A stretch of DNA of 64,000 nucleotides from Heyndrickxia camelliae (lineage in GTDB: Bacteria > Bacillota > Bacilli > Bacillales > Bacillaceae_C), in the NCBI RefSeq assembly GCF_002844575.1, contig NZ_PIQO01000001.1, positions 124,001 to 188,000 on the forward strand, given 5' to 3'. Below are positions 52,297 to 61,730 of this stretch, one piece after another. Numbering within the stretch: the stretch's first letter is position 1; each line of letters starts with the position of its first letter. A program made the translations under genes and the position numbers. The notes below the pieces were generated by a model. That model was not told where the DNA came from. It made no database searches and saw only the letters and a list, made by a program, of their open reading frames with translations.

Positions 52297-53360
52297 ATCT
52301 AGAAATAAATAATAATAAAGCCCTCCAAATTAATAATAACGAACCATTGGAAATACAAGATATTCCAACAGAAATTACGGACGATCTATTTGTTGCGGCA
52401 CCAATTGATATTAATAAACAGGATGAAATAGCTTCTCCTCCTGTTACGTTTTGGAGGGAAGCAATAGGCAGGCTTTTGAAAAATAAGGGATCAATTATCT
52501 CTATCATCCTTTTAGTATTCATGATTTTTCTGGCTCTGGTTGGTCCCCAAATAAGCGGGCATACTTATAGACAACAAAATATTGTGCACACGAATTTACC
52601 GCCAAAAATATCAGGGTTGGAGTGGCTTGGCTTCGATGGCAAGGATGTACACGGCATCGATCAGTATAAAAAAAGAAACATTAAAGAAAATTATTGGTTT
52701 GGTACCGATGAATTCGGAAGAGATTTATGGACTAGAGTTTGGAAAGGAACACAAATTTCATTATTTATTGCATTGGTAGCAGCGTTGTTAGACCTTTTTA
52801 TAGGTGTATTATACGGAGGGATATCAGCCTTTTATGGCGGTAAAGTTGATAATGTCATGCAAAGAATAATTGAGATATTAGTAGGAATTCCAAACCTAAT
52901 TGTTATTATTCTCTTTATTTTGATACTTGAACCAGGTATTACGTCTATTATTCTAGCTATGATTGTAACTGGCTGGGTAAGCATGGCTAGGGTGGTTCGA
53001 GGGCAAATACTACAATTAAAAGGACAAGAATTTGTATTGGCCTCTCGAACATTAGGAGCTTCGAATCGAAGATTGATAGGAAAACACTTGCTTCCAAATG
53101 TAATGGGCCCAATTATTGTGACCTTGATGTTCACCATTCCAACAGCTATTTTCTTTGAGGCATTTTTAAGTTTCATCGGTCTTGGATTACAAGCACCTTT
53201 AGCCTCTCTTGGTGTGCTAATTGAAGATGGGTATAAAGGAATGCGGTTTTTTACGTATAAACTTATCTTCCCCGCAGTAGTGATAAGTGCAATTATGATT
53301 AGCTTTAATCTTTTAGGAGACGGTCTTAGAGATGCACTAGATCCGAAGATGAGAAAATAA
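52293..53360 (+). CDS. oppC: Oligopeptide ABC transporter permease OppC
   Basis: A 355-residue permease. The first 65 residues are a soluble Asn/Ile/Pro-rich tail (MNLEINNNKALQINNNEP...) containing a short internal repeat (LEINNN, LQINNN), longer than in most OppC proteins. Six membrane segments follow. WFGTDEFGRDLWTRVWKG and the EAA loop ASRTLGASNRRLIGKHLLPN are clear. Overlaps oppB; oppD starts 13 bp later behind AAAGGAGGG. Confidence 0.94.
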   Translation: MNLEINNNKALQINNNEPLEIQDIPTEITDDLFVAAPIDINKQDEIASPPVTFWREAIGRLLKNKGSIISIILLVFMIFLALVGPQISGHTYRQQNIVHTNLPPKISGLEWLGFDGKDVHGIDQYKKRNIKENYWFGTDEFGRDLWTRVWKGTQISLFIALVAALLDLFIGVLYGGISAFYGGKVDNVMQRIIEILVGIPNLIVIILFILILEPGITSIILAMIVTGWVSMARVVRGQILQLKGQEFVLASRTLGASNRRLIGKHLLPNVMGPIIVTLMFTIPTAIFFEAFLSFIGLGLQAPLASLGVLIEDGYKGMRFFTYKLIFPAVVISAIMISFNLLGDGLRDALDPKMRK

Positions 53361-53373
53361 AGGAGGGTTATCC

Positions 53374-54393
53374 TTGAATGATGAGATCTTAGAGGTAAAG
53401 AATTTACATGTAAATTTCCATACACAAAATGGAGTGGTAAAGGCTGTTAGAGGTGTGGATTTTACATTAAATAAAGGAGAAACTTTGGCAATTGTTGGCG
53501 AATCAGGTTCTGGTAAATCAGTAACAGCAAAGGCAATCATGAGACTGTTGCCAAAACAAAATGCGAGAATAACTTCCGGGAAAGTTAACTACGAGAAAAA
53601 TGATTTATTAGAAATGCCGCTGAAGAAGATTCAACAGATTAGAGGATCACAAATTTCAATGGTATTTCAAGATCCGATGACCGCTTTAAACCCTACAATG
53701 AAAATTGGAAGGCAAATTATAGAGGGGCTTAAAAAGCACCAAAATCTTAGTAGCAAAGAAGCAAAAATAAAAGCCATTAACATGCTTAAATTAGTTGGTA
53801 TTCCAAACGCAGAAGATCGACTTGATTCTTATCCGCACCAATATTCAGGGGGAATGAGGCAAAGGGTCGTAATTGCTATGGCATTAGCATGCAATCCTAA
53901 AATACTAATAGCGGATGAGCCGACAACAGCACTAGATGTGACCATTCAAGCTCAAATATTAGAGTTAATGAAAGACCTGCAAGCAAAAACAGGTACTTCC
54001 ATTATTATTATTACGCATGATCTCGGTGTTGTTGCAAATATGGCGGATAGAGTAGCAGTTATGTATGCAGGGGAAATCGTTGAGATGGGGTCGGTAGATG
54101 AAATCTTCTATAATCCTCAGCATCCATATACCTTAGGCTTATTGCAATCTATGCCAAAGCTTCATGAAAATCGAAACAAACCGTTAATTCCAATTCCCGG
54201 TTCACCACCTGATTTGGCAAGTATAGGAACAGGATGCCCGTTTGCTCCAAGATGTCCGTATACGATGAAAGTTTGCCATTACTTTCCTCCTGTTAAAAAG
54301 GAAATATTAGACGGTCACTCTGTTTCTTGTTGGCTCCAAGATAATAGGACACCGAAAGAACTGCAGCCTATTGGTATTGGAGGTACAATATAA
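53374..54393 (+). CDS. oppD: Oligopeptide ABC transporter ATPase OppD
   Basis: A 339-residue ATP-binding subunit. TTG start behind AAAGGAGGG. Walker [10 protein letters not shown]-loop [10 protein letters not shown], signature YSGGMRQR, Walker [15 protein letters not shown]-loop THDL. A C-terminal oligopeptide extension holds the Fe-S-type Cys motif [15 protein letters not shown]...SC. It overlaps oppF by 1 nt (TAATG). Energises peptide import with OppF. Confidence 0.95.
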   Translation: MNDEILEVKNLHVNFHTQNGVVKAVRGVDFTLNKGETLAIVGESGSGKSVTAKAIMRLLPKQNARITSGKVNYEKNDLLEMPLKKIQQIRGSQISMVFQDPMTALNPTMKIGRQIIEGLKKHQNLSSKEAKIKAINMLKLVGIPNAEDRLDSYPHQYSGGMRQRVVIAMALACNPKILIADEPTTALDVTIQAQILELMKDLQAKTGTSIIIITHDLGVVANMADRVAVMYAGEIVEMGSVDEIFYNPQHPYTLGLLQSMPKLHENRNKPLIPIPGSPPDLASIGTGCPFAPRCPYTMKVCHYFPPVKKEILDGHSVSCWLQDNRTPKELQPIGIGGTI

Positions 54394-55361
54394 TGCAGGA
54401 TATAAAACCATTAATTGAAGTAGAGAATTTAACAAAACATTTTTCCATTGGAAAGAACAAAACGTTACAAGCTGTTGATAATATTAGTTTCACCATCTAT
54501 AAAGGGGAGACATTGGGGTTAGTTGGAGAATCTGGATGCGGAAAGTCAACTGTTGGTAGAACCCTAATTCAGCTATACACACCAACTTCCGGCAAGGTGA
54601 AATATGCCGGTGAAGAATTAGGTGGAACTAGGGGGGAAACTAGTAAAAGAAGTATAGCAAAAAACATCCAAATGATTTATCAAGATCCATATTCGTCTTT
54701 AAATCCGAGAATGACTGTTTTAGAAATAATTTCTGAGGGATTGGTAATACATTACCCCAATATGAGCCAAAAGGAAAGAAGAAATCGAGTACTGGAGTTA
54801 TTAGAACTTGTTGGACTTAACCAATACCATGCTAACCGTTATCCACATGAATTTAGCGGCGGACAAAGACAGCGTGTTGGAATTGCTAGAGCGTTAGCAG
54901 TAGATCCAACATTCATTGTAGCCGATGAACCCATCGCTGCATTGGATGTTTCCATCCAAGCCCAGATTGTAAATTTACTAAAGAAGCTGCAAGAAGAAAA
55001 AGAATTAACCTACTTATTTATTGCTCATGATTTATCTATGGTAAAACATATTAGTGATAGAATTGCAGTTATGTATTTAGGACATATAATGGAGCTTGCG
55101 GAAAGTGAAGAATTGTATAGTAATCCTCTGCATCCCTACACTCAGGCTCTTTTATCTGCAATTCCTATACCTGATCCTAAAGTGGAAAGGAAAAGGGAGC
55201 GAATTATTCTGAAAGGGGATGTGCCCAATCCAATAAATCCTCCCACTGGATGTAGGTTTAGTACAAGATGTCCTAAAGCAATGGATATTTGCTCTTTAAA
55301 AACACCGACATGGTTGGAGGCAAAATCAAACCATTTTGTGGCATGCCATTTATATCAATAA
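54393..55361 (+). CDS. oppF: Oligopeptide ABC transporter ATPase OppF
   Basis: A 322-residue second ATPase. Walker A GESGCGKS, Q-loop YQDPYSSLNP, signature FSGGQRQR, Walker B FIVADEPIAALDV, H-loop AHDL. C-terminal cysteine cluster GCRFSTRCPKAMDIC...ACH as in OppD, probably binding an Fe-S cluster. Last gene of the five-gene operon; a 19-bp-stem terminator follows about 215 bp later. Confidence 0.95.
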   Translation: MQDIKPLIEVENLTKHFSIGKNKTLQAVDNISFTIYKGETLGLVGESGCGKSTVGRTLIQLYTPTSGKVKYAGEELGGTRGETSKRSIAKNIQMIYQDPYSSLNPRMTVLEIISEGLVIHYPNMSQKERRNRVLELLELVGLNQYHANRYPHEFSGGQRQRVGIARALAVDPTFIVADEPIAALDVSIQAQIVNLLKKLQEEKELTYLFIAHDLSMVKHISDRIAVMYLGHIMELAESEELYSNPLHPYTQALLSAIPIPDPKVERKRERIILKGDVPNPINPPTGCRFSTRCPKAMDICSLKTPTWLEAKSNHFVACHLYQ

Positions 55362-55575
55362 TAACAGAAAAGTGACAATAACCTTACCAATCGGTATATG
55401 GATTTCGAAGTGACCGGCGAAATAAAGGAAAACATGCTGAGGTAGTTCATGAGCTAGGGAAATGGCTTTTCAAATTTCAGCAAGTAAATTTGAAGGATAA
55501 TTTTACCTGATGTTACGTATAGTATCTCATAGGTCCTAAAATAAGGTAGATTTACATTTGTTAAGTAATTTCTAT

Positions 55576-55630
55576 AAAAAATGATAAAAAGGAGAAACCC
55601 ATTTGTGGTTCCTCCTTTTTATCATTTTTT
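55576..55630 (+). terminator. Very strong intrinsic terminator
   Basis: A perfect 19-bp stem around a 17-nt loop that can itself pair (AACC/GGTT), ending in T6. Located 215 bp past oppF; the 376-bp gap 55362-55737 holds nothing else recognisable. Confidence 0.9.
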
Positions 55631-55737
55631 TGCGTTTTGATTAACCCGCCTATTTTTATCTATGCTAGTGACCACTCACTGAGAAATGAATACAAATGAA
55701 TAAGGATATTTAACTTAGTTTTGATGGGGGGGTAACG

Positions 55738-56388
55738 ATGAGGTATCTGGCAATAGGTGATGGTTTATGTGCTGGGATAGGGGCCTCGTTTTTGTCACCA
55801 GGTTTTACTCAAAGACATGCAAGAATGATGGAAGAAATATTGAGGGAGAGAGTTTATGTAACTAGTATTGCTCGCTCCACTTATCGTTCCAGCGATATAT
55901 ATGAACTTTTAGAGGAAACCAGGGTTAAAGATGCAATTAAAGATAGTGGTATCATTGTACTTTCCGCAGGACATCAGGATTATATCGATGCAGTGAATAG
56001 GTTTAAGGAAAATAACAATGAGACGGAGTTCTTTCAATTATTAAAAACTTGTAAAAGTAGCATCGACGATATTGTTCAAAAGATAAAGGATATGAAATCG
56101 GCGCAAAATGACAAGTATATGTTAGTTATTTTGGGCTTGCATAATCCTTATCATGACGATGAAACGAAGGAGAAATGGATCAAAAACTTTAATCGGTATA
56201 TGGAATTCTTAGGACGAAAACCTCCTGTTTATGCATTAAACTTACACTCATTATTTAAAGGTAATGAAGAGAAGTGGTGTACAAGAGATTTACTTTATCC
56301 CAATAATGAAGGGCATCGGGAGCTTGCAAGAAAAATCCATGAAATTGGATATACAGAAATACAAGAAGAAGCACCTGCCAATCATTAA
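55738..56388 (+). CDS. GDSL-like protein lacking the nucleophilic serine
   Basis: A 216-residue SGNH-fold protein. Block I reads AIGDGLCAGIG, so the catalytic Ser of GDSL is Gly at residue 9. Block III is LSAGHQDY (normally xGxNDL) and block V is RDLLYPNNEGH, where the expected DGxHPN is degraded. The overall fold (RYLAIGDG..., VLGLHNPY, GHRELARKIHEIGY) is kept, so it is probably a non-catalytic SGNH protein or uses other residues. ATG behind GGGGGGTAACG. It sits 108 bp before a sporulation-type small gene. Function unknown. Confidence 0.8.
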   Translation: MRYLAIGDGLCAGIGASFLSPGFTQRHARMMEEILRERVYVTSIARSTYRSSDIYELLEETRVKDAIKDSGIIVLSAGHQDYIDAVNRFKENNNETEFFQLLKTCKSSIDDIVQKIKDMKSAQNDKYMLVILGLHNPYHDDETKEKWIKNFNRYMEFLGRKPPVYALNLHSLFKGNEEKWCTRDLLYPNNEGHRELARKIHEIGYTEIQEEAPANH

Positions 56389-56496
56389 TGTAATGTCTAT
56401 AAAATAAACATACGCCCATAACAAATTTGTTCAATGATGAATAGTGTATGTTATAAGAAACCATTATTGAGCACCTTTTTAAGGAGGTGATACTTT

Positions 56497-56631
56497 ATGT
56501 GTGGATGCGGAGGATATGGATATGGATATCCTGGATATGGTTACGGTGGCTTTGGCGCCGGAGGTGGCTTTGCGCTAATCGTTGTCCTGTTTATTCTTTT
56601 AATTATTGTTGGTGCAGCATATGTTTACTAA
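56497..56631 (+). CDS. YjcZ family small sporulation protein
   Basis: A 44-residue protein: a Gly/Tyr-rich N-half ([19 protein letters not shown]) followed by one hydrophobic helix ([20 protein letters not shown]). This pattern is characteristic of the YjcZ family of sporulation-associated small proteins. ATG behind AAGGAGGTGA. Too short for many ORF scans. Role not known; likely in forespore or coat membrane. A second Gly/Tyr/Trp-rich small gene follows. Confidence 0.88.
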   Translation: MCGCGGYGYGYPGYGYGGFGAGGGFALIVVLFILLIIVGAAYVY

Positions 56632-56633
56632 TT

Positions 56634-56684
56634 AAAAAAATATATCCCTTTTCCACTTTTAGCGGGGGGGATATATTTTTTTTG
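56634..56684 (+). terminator. Intrinsic terminator of the YjcZ gene
   Basis: AAAAAATATATCCC and GGGGATATATTTTTTTT arms around a roughly 20-nt loop. Confidence 0.85.
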
Positions 56685-56811
56685 GAAAGGTTCATGGCTT
56701 TTTCAATTAAGTACATAAGAAAATGAAACGATAGCCCTGTACGATTGTCCACTCCAAAAAAGTTAATATCCATAAACTAAAAGTGTAGGAAACCAATGGA
56801 GGTGAACACAA

Positions 56812-57081
56812 TTGAATTACTATCATATGTGTCAGCGTGGGATCGGAAGACCAGTTGAAATTCGCACAAAAAATGGAAGAATTCATCGGGGTATTATTCA
56901 TCGAGTAGATAATCGGATGGTATATTTAAGACCTCTTCCTGGTGGAAATAGAGGGTATGCATATCCTTTTTATAGTGGTTATGGTTATCCTTACTGGGGA
57001 GGCTGGGGATGGGGCCTCGGTTTTGGTATAGCATTAGGTGCAATTGGAACTTTGGCCTTTTTGCCTTTCTTCTTCTGGTAA
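56812..57081 (+). CDS. Small protein with Sm-like N-half and Gly/Tyr/Trp-rich hydrophobic tail
   Basis: An 89-residue protein from TTG 56812 (GGAGGTGAACACAA upstream). Residues 10-45 (GRPVEIRTKNGRIHRGIIHRV, NRMVYLRPLPGG) look like an SH3/Sm-type barrel. The rest is aromatic and glycine-rich (YPFYSGYGYPYWGGWGWG), ending in a hydrophobic segment (IALGAIGTLAFLPFFFW). Similar small proteins occur in bacilli, but I know no function. Its own terminator follows (57107-57138). Confidence 0.75.
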   Translation: MNYYHMCQRGIGRPVEIRTKNGRIHRGIIHRVDNRMVYLRPLPGGNRGYAYPFYSGYGYPYWGGWGWGLGFGIALGAIGTLAFLPFFFW

Positions 57082-57106
57082 TATATTCAGAGAAATATAG
57101 ACAAAG

Positions 57107-57138
57107 GAACTCTTCCAATTTCGGGAGAGTTCTTTTTT
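57107..57138. terminator. Intrinsic terminator
   Basis: GAACTCTTCC, 6 nt, GGGAGAGTTC (one wobble), then TTTTTT; serves the rightward small gene. Confidence 0.75.
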
Positions 57139-57159
57139 ATGTACTTGGATTCTCTGATT

Positions 57160-58269
57160 TTATGTTAGGGGAAGAAGAATCTTAAATACAGTCCAATCAT
57201 CAGTTGATTGACATGTTAACAATCCACCATGCTTTTCAATTGTATTTTTGCATACATATAGACCTAATCCAGTTCCGCTTTCCTTTTGTGAAACAAATGG
57301 TTCAAAAATATGGTCTATTAAGCTTTCAGGGATTTTAGGTCCATTATTTGCAATTTCTAATGTCACATTTTCTTCTTGTTTGTCTAATTTAATTCGAATG
57401 ATTGGATGCTCTATATTTAATAACACATCGATCGCATTAAAAATAATATTTACAAGTACTTGTTTAATTTCATCTTGATAACCTTGAATGGTATAATTTT
57501 CTTTGTAATCTTTTTGTATATCTACATTAACTTCTAAAATACGAGGATATAAAAAGGACAAAACTTGTTCTATTAAATCATTAAGTGATATCAATGTTTT
57601 GTTATTCTCAATAATTTCCTTTTTTGATAGCATTAAAAATTGGGAAATACTAAACTTTAATTGTTCAAGCTCATTAGAAATAATATCCAAGTAAGGGAGT
57701 GTAGGATAATCGGCCCTTAATAATTGAACAAAACCATGTATAGATGTTAATGGGTTACGGAATTCATGAACAAAACTGGAAGTCATTTGACCTAAAAGTG
57801 TTAATCGGTCTTGGTGGGTTGTCGTAATAATATCGCTTTTTTCCTTAATGATCATATCCTGTGTTTCGGAATATTTAGAAACGGCATAGTAAAGAAATTG
57901 ATCAAAGGTATAATTTATTTTATCAATGGCAGGATGAAGTTCTTTCCAGTCGGTATGTATGCTAAATAAATCCTTAAAAATAATGGAGCGTCCCAAATTA
58001 ACATTGTAAACAAATTCACCAATATTAATATTTGCTTTTCTTCTTTCATCCGCAAGTTTCTCTGATAATGGTTTTAATAGTTGATCAATTTGACTTTTTG
58101 GCAAGGAAACTGCTTCCAGTATAATATCGTACATAAGTTGGCCATTAAATTGGACATTCTCTTTAAAAGGATCTTTTTCACTTATTAATATTTGATTATT
58201 CCATTGGGATAATATTTGTTCACGGTAATCGATCAAAAAACCTATTACCATATCTTTTAACGGAATCAT
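57160..58269 (-). CDS. Soluble sensor histidine kinase (sporulation-kinase-like)
   Basis: A 369-residue kinase without membrane segments. Residues 1-150 form a helical N-terminal sensor (FLIDYREQILSQWNNQIL...), similar to RsbR/globin-like histidine kinase N-domains. HisKA has FVHEFRNPLTSIHGFVQLL (phospho-His), and HATPase has NIIFNAIDVL, NNGPKIPE and GTGLGLYVC. ATG 58269 (GGGGGTGACAAAA upstream) preferred to TTG 58284. No response regulator is adjacent, typical of orphan sporulation kinases that feed Spo0F. That role is inference. Confidence 0.88.
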   Translation of the reverse strand: MIPLKDMVIGFLIDYREQILSQWNNQILISEKDPFKENVQFNGQLMYDIILEAVSLPKSQIDQLLKPLSEKLADERRKANINIGEFVYNVNLGRSIIFKDLFSIHTDWKELHPAIDKINYTFDQFLYYAVSKYSETQDMIIKEKSDIITTTHQDRLTLLGQMTSSFVHEFRNPLTSIHGFVQLLRADYPTLPYLDIISNELEQLKFSISQFLMLSKKEIIENNKTLISLNDLIEQVLSFLYPRILEVNVDIQKDYKENYTIQGYQDEIKQVLVNIIFNAIDVLLNIEHPIIRIKLDKQEENVTLEIANNGPKIPESLIDHIFEPFVSQKESGTGLGLYVCKNTIEKHGGLLTCQSTDDWTVFKILLPLT

Positions 58270-58445
58270 TTTTGTCACCCCCAATACGGTACTCTAGAGA
58301 ACAAAAATATTTTTCTTTAAATATATCAAAATTATCAAAAACTTTCCAAGGAATTTTCATTATTTTATCCTTTTCTCAAATTCAAGAAAAAATATTGTCA
58401 AATGAATAGTTTCGTAGTATATTCAATATGGAAAATGAATATTCC

Positions 58446-58533
58446 CACAAGGGGAGCCGAAAATGGCTGAGAGTGAACGTTTGAGTTCTGACCCTATGAA
58501 CCTGTTAGATAATGCTAGCGCAGGGACTGTGGT
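58446..58533 (+). ncRNA. TPP riboswitch (THI element)
   Basis: Canonical segments in order: CACAAGGGGAGCC, GGCTGAGAG, GACCCTATGAACCTG, TAATGCTAGCGCAGGGA and TGTGG closing the P1 stem. It binds thiamine pyrophosphate. A terminator follows at 58546-58591, and the downstream gene is a thiamine transporter, as expected for an OFF switch. Confidence 0.95.
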
Positions 58534-58545
58534 TTAATGGAATGA

Positions 58546-58591
58546 AGCAATATTAGGACTTCCAAAAAACCGTCCTGTATTGCTTTTTTTA
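58546..58591 (+). terminator. TPP riboswitch expression-platform terminator
   Basis: AGCAATATTAGGAC pairs with GTCCTGTATTGCT (one bulge) around a 12-nt loop, followed by T7. Forms when TPP is bound, stopping thiT transcription. Confidence 0.85.
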
Positions 58592-58674
58592 TTTCAGCAA
58601 TACAGTGTTTTCTTTATCCCGGTCCCTAATAGGGTAGTCAGTTGAAAATACATTAGGGAAATGGGGAGGAAAAA

Positions 58675-59250
58675 ATGAAGACAAAAACTTTATTTCTAGT
58701 GGAAGTTGCTGTTTTGGGAGCACTTGCATATTTATTAGACTTAGTTTCAGGAATCATCTGTCAAGCAATTTGGCCTGAGGGAGGTTCCGTTACATTAGCT
58801 ATGATTCCAGTTTTTATCATGGCATTTCGCTGGGGAGTTAAAGGCGGTTTATTAACAGGCTTTATTCTAGGGTTATTACAATTTATTACAGGCTTTGCGA
58901 AAATCTATACTCTAACTCAAGGAATATTAGATTATTTTGTTGCATTTACGGTTATTGGTTTTGCTGGTTTATTTGCTAACAAAATTAGAAATGCATTAGA
59001 AAGCTCCAAAAAAGGAACATGGATTACATATTCTATAATTGGAATATTAATTGGTAGTTTATTAAGATATATAGTTCACTTTTATACAGGTATTGTCTTT
59101 TTTGGCACCTATGCGCCAGCGGGACAGCCAGTAGTACTTTATTCATTCCTATATAATGGCGGATATATGTTGCCAAGTTTTATTCTCAGCGTAATCCTGG
59201 TATTATTCATACTTATAATATCACCAAGACTTGTTATGCGGAAAAAATAA
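58675..59250 (+). CDS. thiT: Thiamine-specific ECF transporter S component
   Basis: A 191-residue membrane protein with about six helices, the S component that captures thiamine for an energy-coupling factor transporter. ATG behind GGGGAGGAAAAA. It begins MKTKTLFLVEVAVLGALAYLLDLVSGI, contains the family segment WPEGGSVTLAMIPVFIMAFRWGVKGG, and ends with basic residues for ECF docking. The EcfA/EcfT subunits are encoded elsewhere. Controlled by the TPP riboswitch upstream. Confidence 0.94.
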   Translation: MKTKTLFLVEVAVLGALAYLLDLVSGIICQAIWPEGGSVTLAMIPVFIMAFRWGVKGGLLTGFILGLLQFITGFAKIYTLTQGILDYFVAFTVIGFAGLFANKIRNALESSKKGTWITYSIIGILIGSLLRYIVHFYTGIVFFGTYAPAGQPVVLYSFLYNGGYMLPSFILSVILVLFILIISPRLVMRKK

Positions 59251-59266
59251 ATAGAATTATGGAAAG

Positions 59267-59297
59267 GAAAGGGAACGGAACGATCCCTTTCTTTTTT
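59267..59297 (+). terminator. Intrinsic terminator of thiT
   Basis: GAAAGGGA, 9-nt loop, TCCCTTTC, then TTTTTT. Confidence 0.75.
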
Positions 59298-59458
59298 AAT
59301 TTTTGGCTACTAAGCAAGCTTCTATCTCTTTATAAAATTTTCATTGCTTTTTTTCATGTTCCATACTATTCTTTAGCATAGAATAGAGATAACTCTATTT
59401 TGTAAATATTGGAATGCGATATTTAGATTCCAAATGAATGAGGAAAGCAGGGAATAAC

Positions 59459-61525
59459 ATGGAGCAGTTACAGCGAGTTTGGGTGGCTGTAAAACGGTTA
59501 TGGAAGAAAGCACATATGACTCAAATAATCTTGCTGGCCCTATCACTAGTTGTGTTGGGTGTTCTGGGCTTTTTTACCTATACTGCCAGTACGGTTAATA
59601 TCGGCTCATTAAAAAAAGGACTATCACAATCTACTGCTATATATGACAAAGATGGAGACATGGCAAGTAAGATTTCTGCGAACCGGACAGAGGGAGTTTC
59701 CATCAAACAAGTTCCGGATAATTTGAAAAATGCTGTTGTTGCAATCGAGGACCATCGTTTTTATGAACATGGTGGTTTCGATATTCGTGGAATGACAAGC
59801 GCATTTTTTAAAAACATCGCTGCAGGCGGTGTTACTGCGGGCGGAAGCACTATTACTCAACAGCTAACAAAGAATGCTTTGCTTTCACCGGAAAGAACAT
59901 ACAGACGAAAGATTGAAGAGCTTTTTTTAGCTGTTAAAATTGAAAAATATTATTCCAAAGATGATATTTTACAAATGTATTTAAACCAAATCTATTTTGG
60001 ACATGGTGCTTGGGGTGTTGAAAATGCATCTAGGAAATACTTTGGTAAAGATGTTCAAAATGTTGATTTAAGTGAAGCAGCTACATTAGCGGGAATTATT
60101 AATGCACCCTCAGCACTTGACCCATATAATCATATGGACCGTGCCATTGATCGCCGAAATGTTGTATTAGGTGCCATGAAAAAGTATGGTTATATTACGG
60201 AAGATCAATATAATAAAGCTGTTAATGAGAAATTAGTACTAAAAGATACAGGAGGAGATCCCTTAAAAGGAAAATATCCTTATTATGTGGATGCAGTATT
60301 AGATGAAGCTATCAATCGCTATGGACTGACACAAGATGAGATTTTAACAAGAGGATATCGTATTTACACAGAAATGGATCAAAACATTCAATCCGGACTT
60401 GAACATGTATACGAGAATGACTCGTTATTTCCTTATGGACGTGACGGCGATTTAGTTCAAAGTGGTGGCATTTTGCTCGATCCAAAATCGGGTGGTGTAA
60501 GGGCACTTGTTGGCGGAAGAGGTGAGAAGGTATTCCGAGGATTTAATCGGGCTACTCAATTGCAAAGACAGCCTGGGTCAACAATGAAACCTTTAGCCGT
60601 GTATACTCCAGCACTAGAACAAGGGTACACGGCAAATTCCTCCTTGAAAGATGAGCAAATGACCCTTGGAAATTATGCTCCTAAAAATTATAATGGACAA
60701 TATCTTGGTGAAGTCCCAATGTATAAAGCGGTAGAAGAGTCAATTAATTTACCGGCAGTGTGGCTATTAAATAAAATAGGGATTGATAAAGGAATGGATG
60801 CTGTAAAACGGTTTGGCATTCCTTTGACAAAAGAGGATAGAAATTTAGGACTGGCACTGGGTGGATTGCATAAAGGGGTATCTCCTCTGCAAATGGCGGA
60901 TGCATTTTCTGCTTTTGCCAATGAAGGGAAAAGATACGATGCCCATATAATCACAAAGATTGTAGGACCAACTGGAAATGTCATTGCAGAAAGAAAACCT
61001 AAAGAAACAGATGTAACAAGTAAAAAAGTCGCAAATGAAATGACTTCGATGCTATTAAATGTGGTTGAAACAGGAACGGGTAAAGGGATTAACGTTCCAG
61101 GTTATACGATTGCCGGAAAGTCTGGCTCTACCCAATCTTCTTATAGCTCAAATGGAACAACGGATCAGTGGTTCGTAGGATACACTCCAAATCTTGTTGG
61201 TGCTGTATGGTTGGGCTATGATAAAACTGATTCTCAGCATTATTTAAGTGGATTAAGTTCCCAAGGGGTTGTGCCAATTTTCCAAGCTGTCATGCAAAAT
61301 ACACTGAAATACACAAAACCAGGTCAGTTTGACGTCCAGTCCGTTAACGCCATACTAGCTGGCAAGAAGGATAATCATTCTCTCGTTGATAAAGCACAGG
61401 AAATTGATGAAAAACTGAAAGAAAGTGCCAAAAAACTCAAAGATAAAATTGAAGAGCATAAAAGCAAGTGGAAGGATCTAACGAATCAATTAAAGGAAAA
61501 ATGGAATGAAATAAGAGGACATTAA
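59459..61525 (+). CDS. Class A penicillin-binding protein (PBP1A family)
   Basis: A 688-residue bifunctional murein synthase. ATG 59459 is preferred; an upstream ATG at 59438 has no good site. One N-terminal membrane anchor (IILLALSLVVLGVLGFFTY). Glycosyltransferase (GT51) domain: EDHRFYEHGG, GGSTITQQLTKNALL. Transpeptidase: SxxK as STMK with Ser near 374, SIN, and KSG in place of KTG (AGKSGSTQ). A charged, coiled-coil-like C-tail (KLKESAKKLKDKIEEHK...) ends the protein. Resembles B. subtilis PbpF/PbpG types. Confidence 0.93.
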   Translation: MEQLQRVWVAVKRLWKKAHMTQIILLALSLVVLGVLGFFTYTASTVNIGSLKKGLSQSTAIYDKDGDMASKISANRTEGVSIKQVPDNLKNAVVAIEDHRFYEHGGFDIRGMTSAFFKNIAAGGVTAGGSTITQQLTKNALLSPERTYRRKIEELFLAVKIEKYYSKDDILQMYLNQIYFGHGAWGVENASRKYFGKDVQNVDLSEAATLAGIINAPSALDPYNHMDRAIDRRNVVLGAMKKYGYITEDQYNKAVNEKLVLKDTGGDPLKGKYPYYVDAVLDEAINRYGLTQDEILTRGYRIYTEMDQNIQSGLEHVYENDSLFPYGRDGDLVQSGGILLDPKSGGVRALVGGRGEKVFRGFNRATQLQRQPGSTMKPLAVYTPALEQGYTANSSLKDEQMTLGNYAPKNYNGQYLGEVPMYKAVEESINLPAVWLLNKIGIDKGMDAVKRFGIPLTKEDRNLGLALGGLHKGVSPLQMADAFSAFANEGKRYDAHIITKIVGPTGNVIAERKPKETDVTSKKVANEMTSMLLNVVETGTGKGINVPGYTIAGKSGSTQSSYSSNGTTDQWFVGYTPNLVGAVWLGYDKTDSQHYLSGLSSQGVVPIFQAVMQNTLKYTKPGQFDVQSVNAILAGKKDNHSLVDKAQEIDEKLKESAKKLKDKIEEHKSKWKDLTNQLKEKWNEIRGH

Positions 61526-61534
61526 TTTTGTATT

Positions 61535-61564
61535 AGACTCCAAACAATGTTTGGGGTCTTTTTC
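61535..61564 (+). terminator. Intrinsic terminator of the PBP gene
   Basis: AGACTCCAAAC, 3-nt loop, GTTTGGGGTCT (one wobble), then TTTTTC. Confidence 0.85.
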
Positions 61565-61730
61565 TATCTTGCAACAAGATACTGAGATCTATCCCTCGCT
61601 GATTAAGGCGATTCCGCTTTTCGTTCTTTTTTCCGTCCTGAGACGGAGATAAAACCATTCATGAGATGCTCCCGAAACCGCCATCTCCACAATATAATTA
61701 GAGTAACTTAAAAGAATGAGGTATGGGAGA

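Noticed and set aside
56487-56726. 79-codon frame over the YjcZ gene
   Set aside because: Out-of-frame shadow (tryptophan-rich) of the true 44-residue YjcZ protein at 56497-56631.
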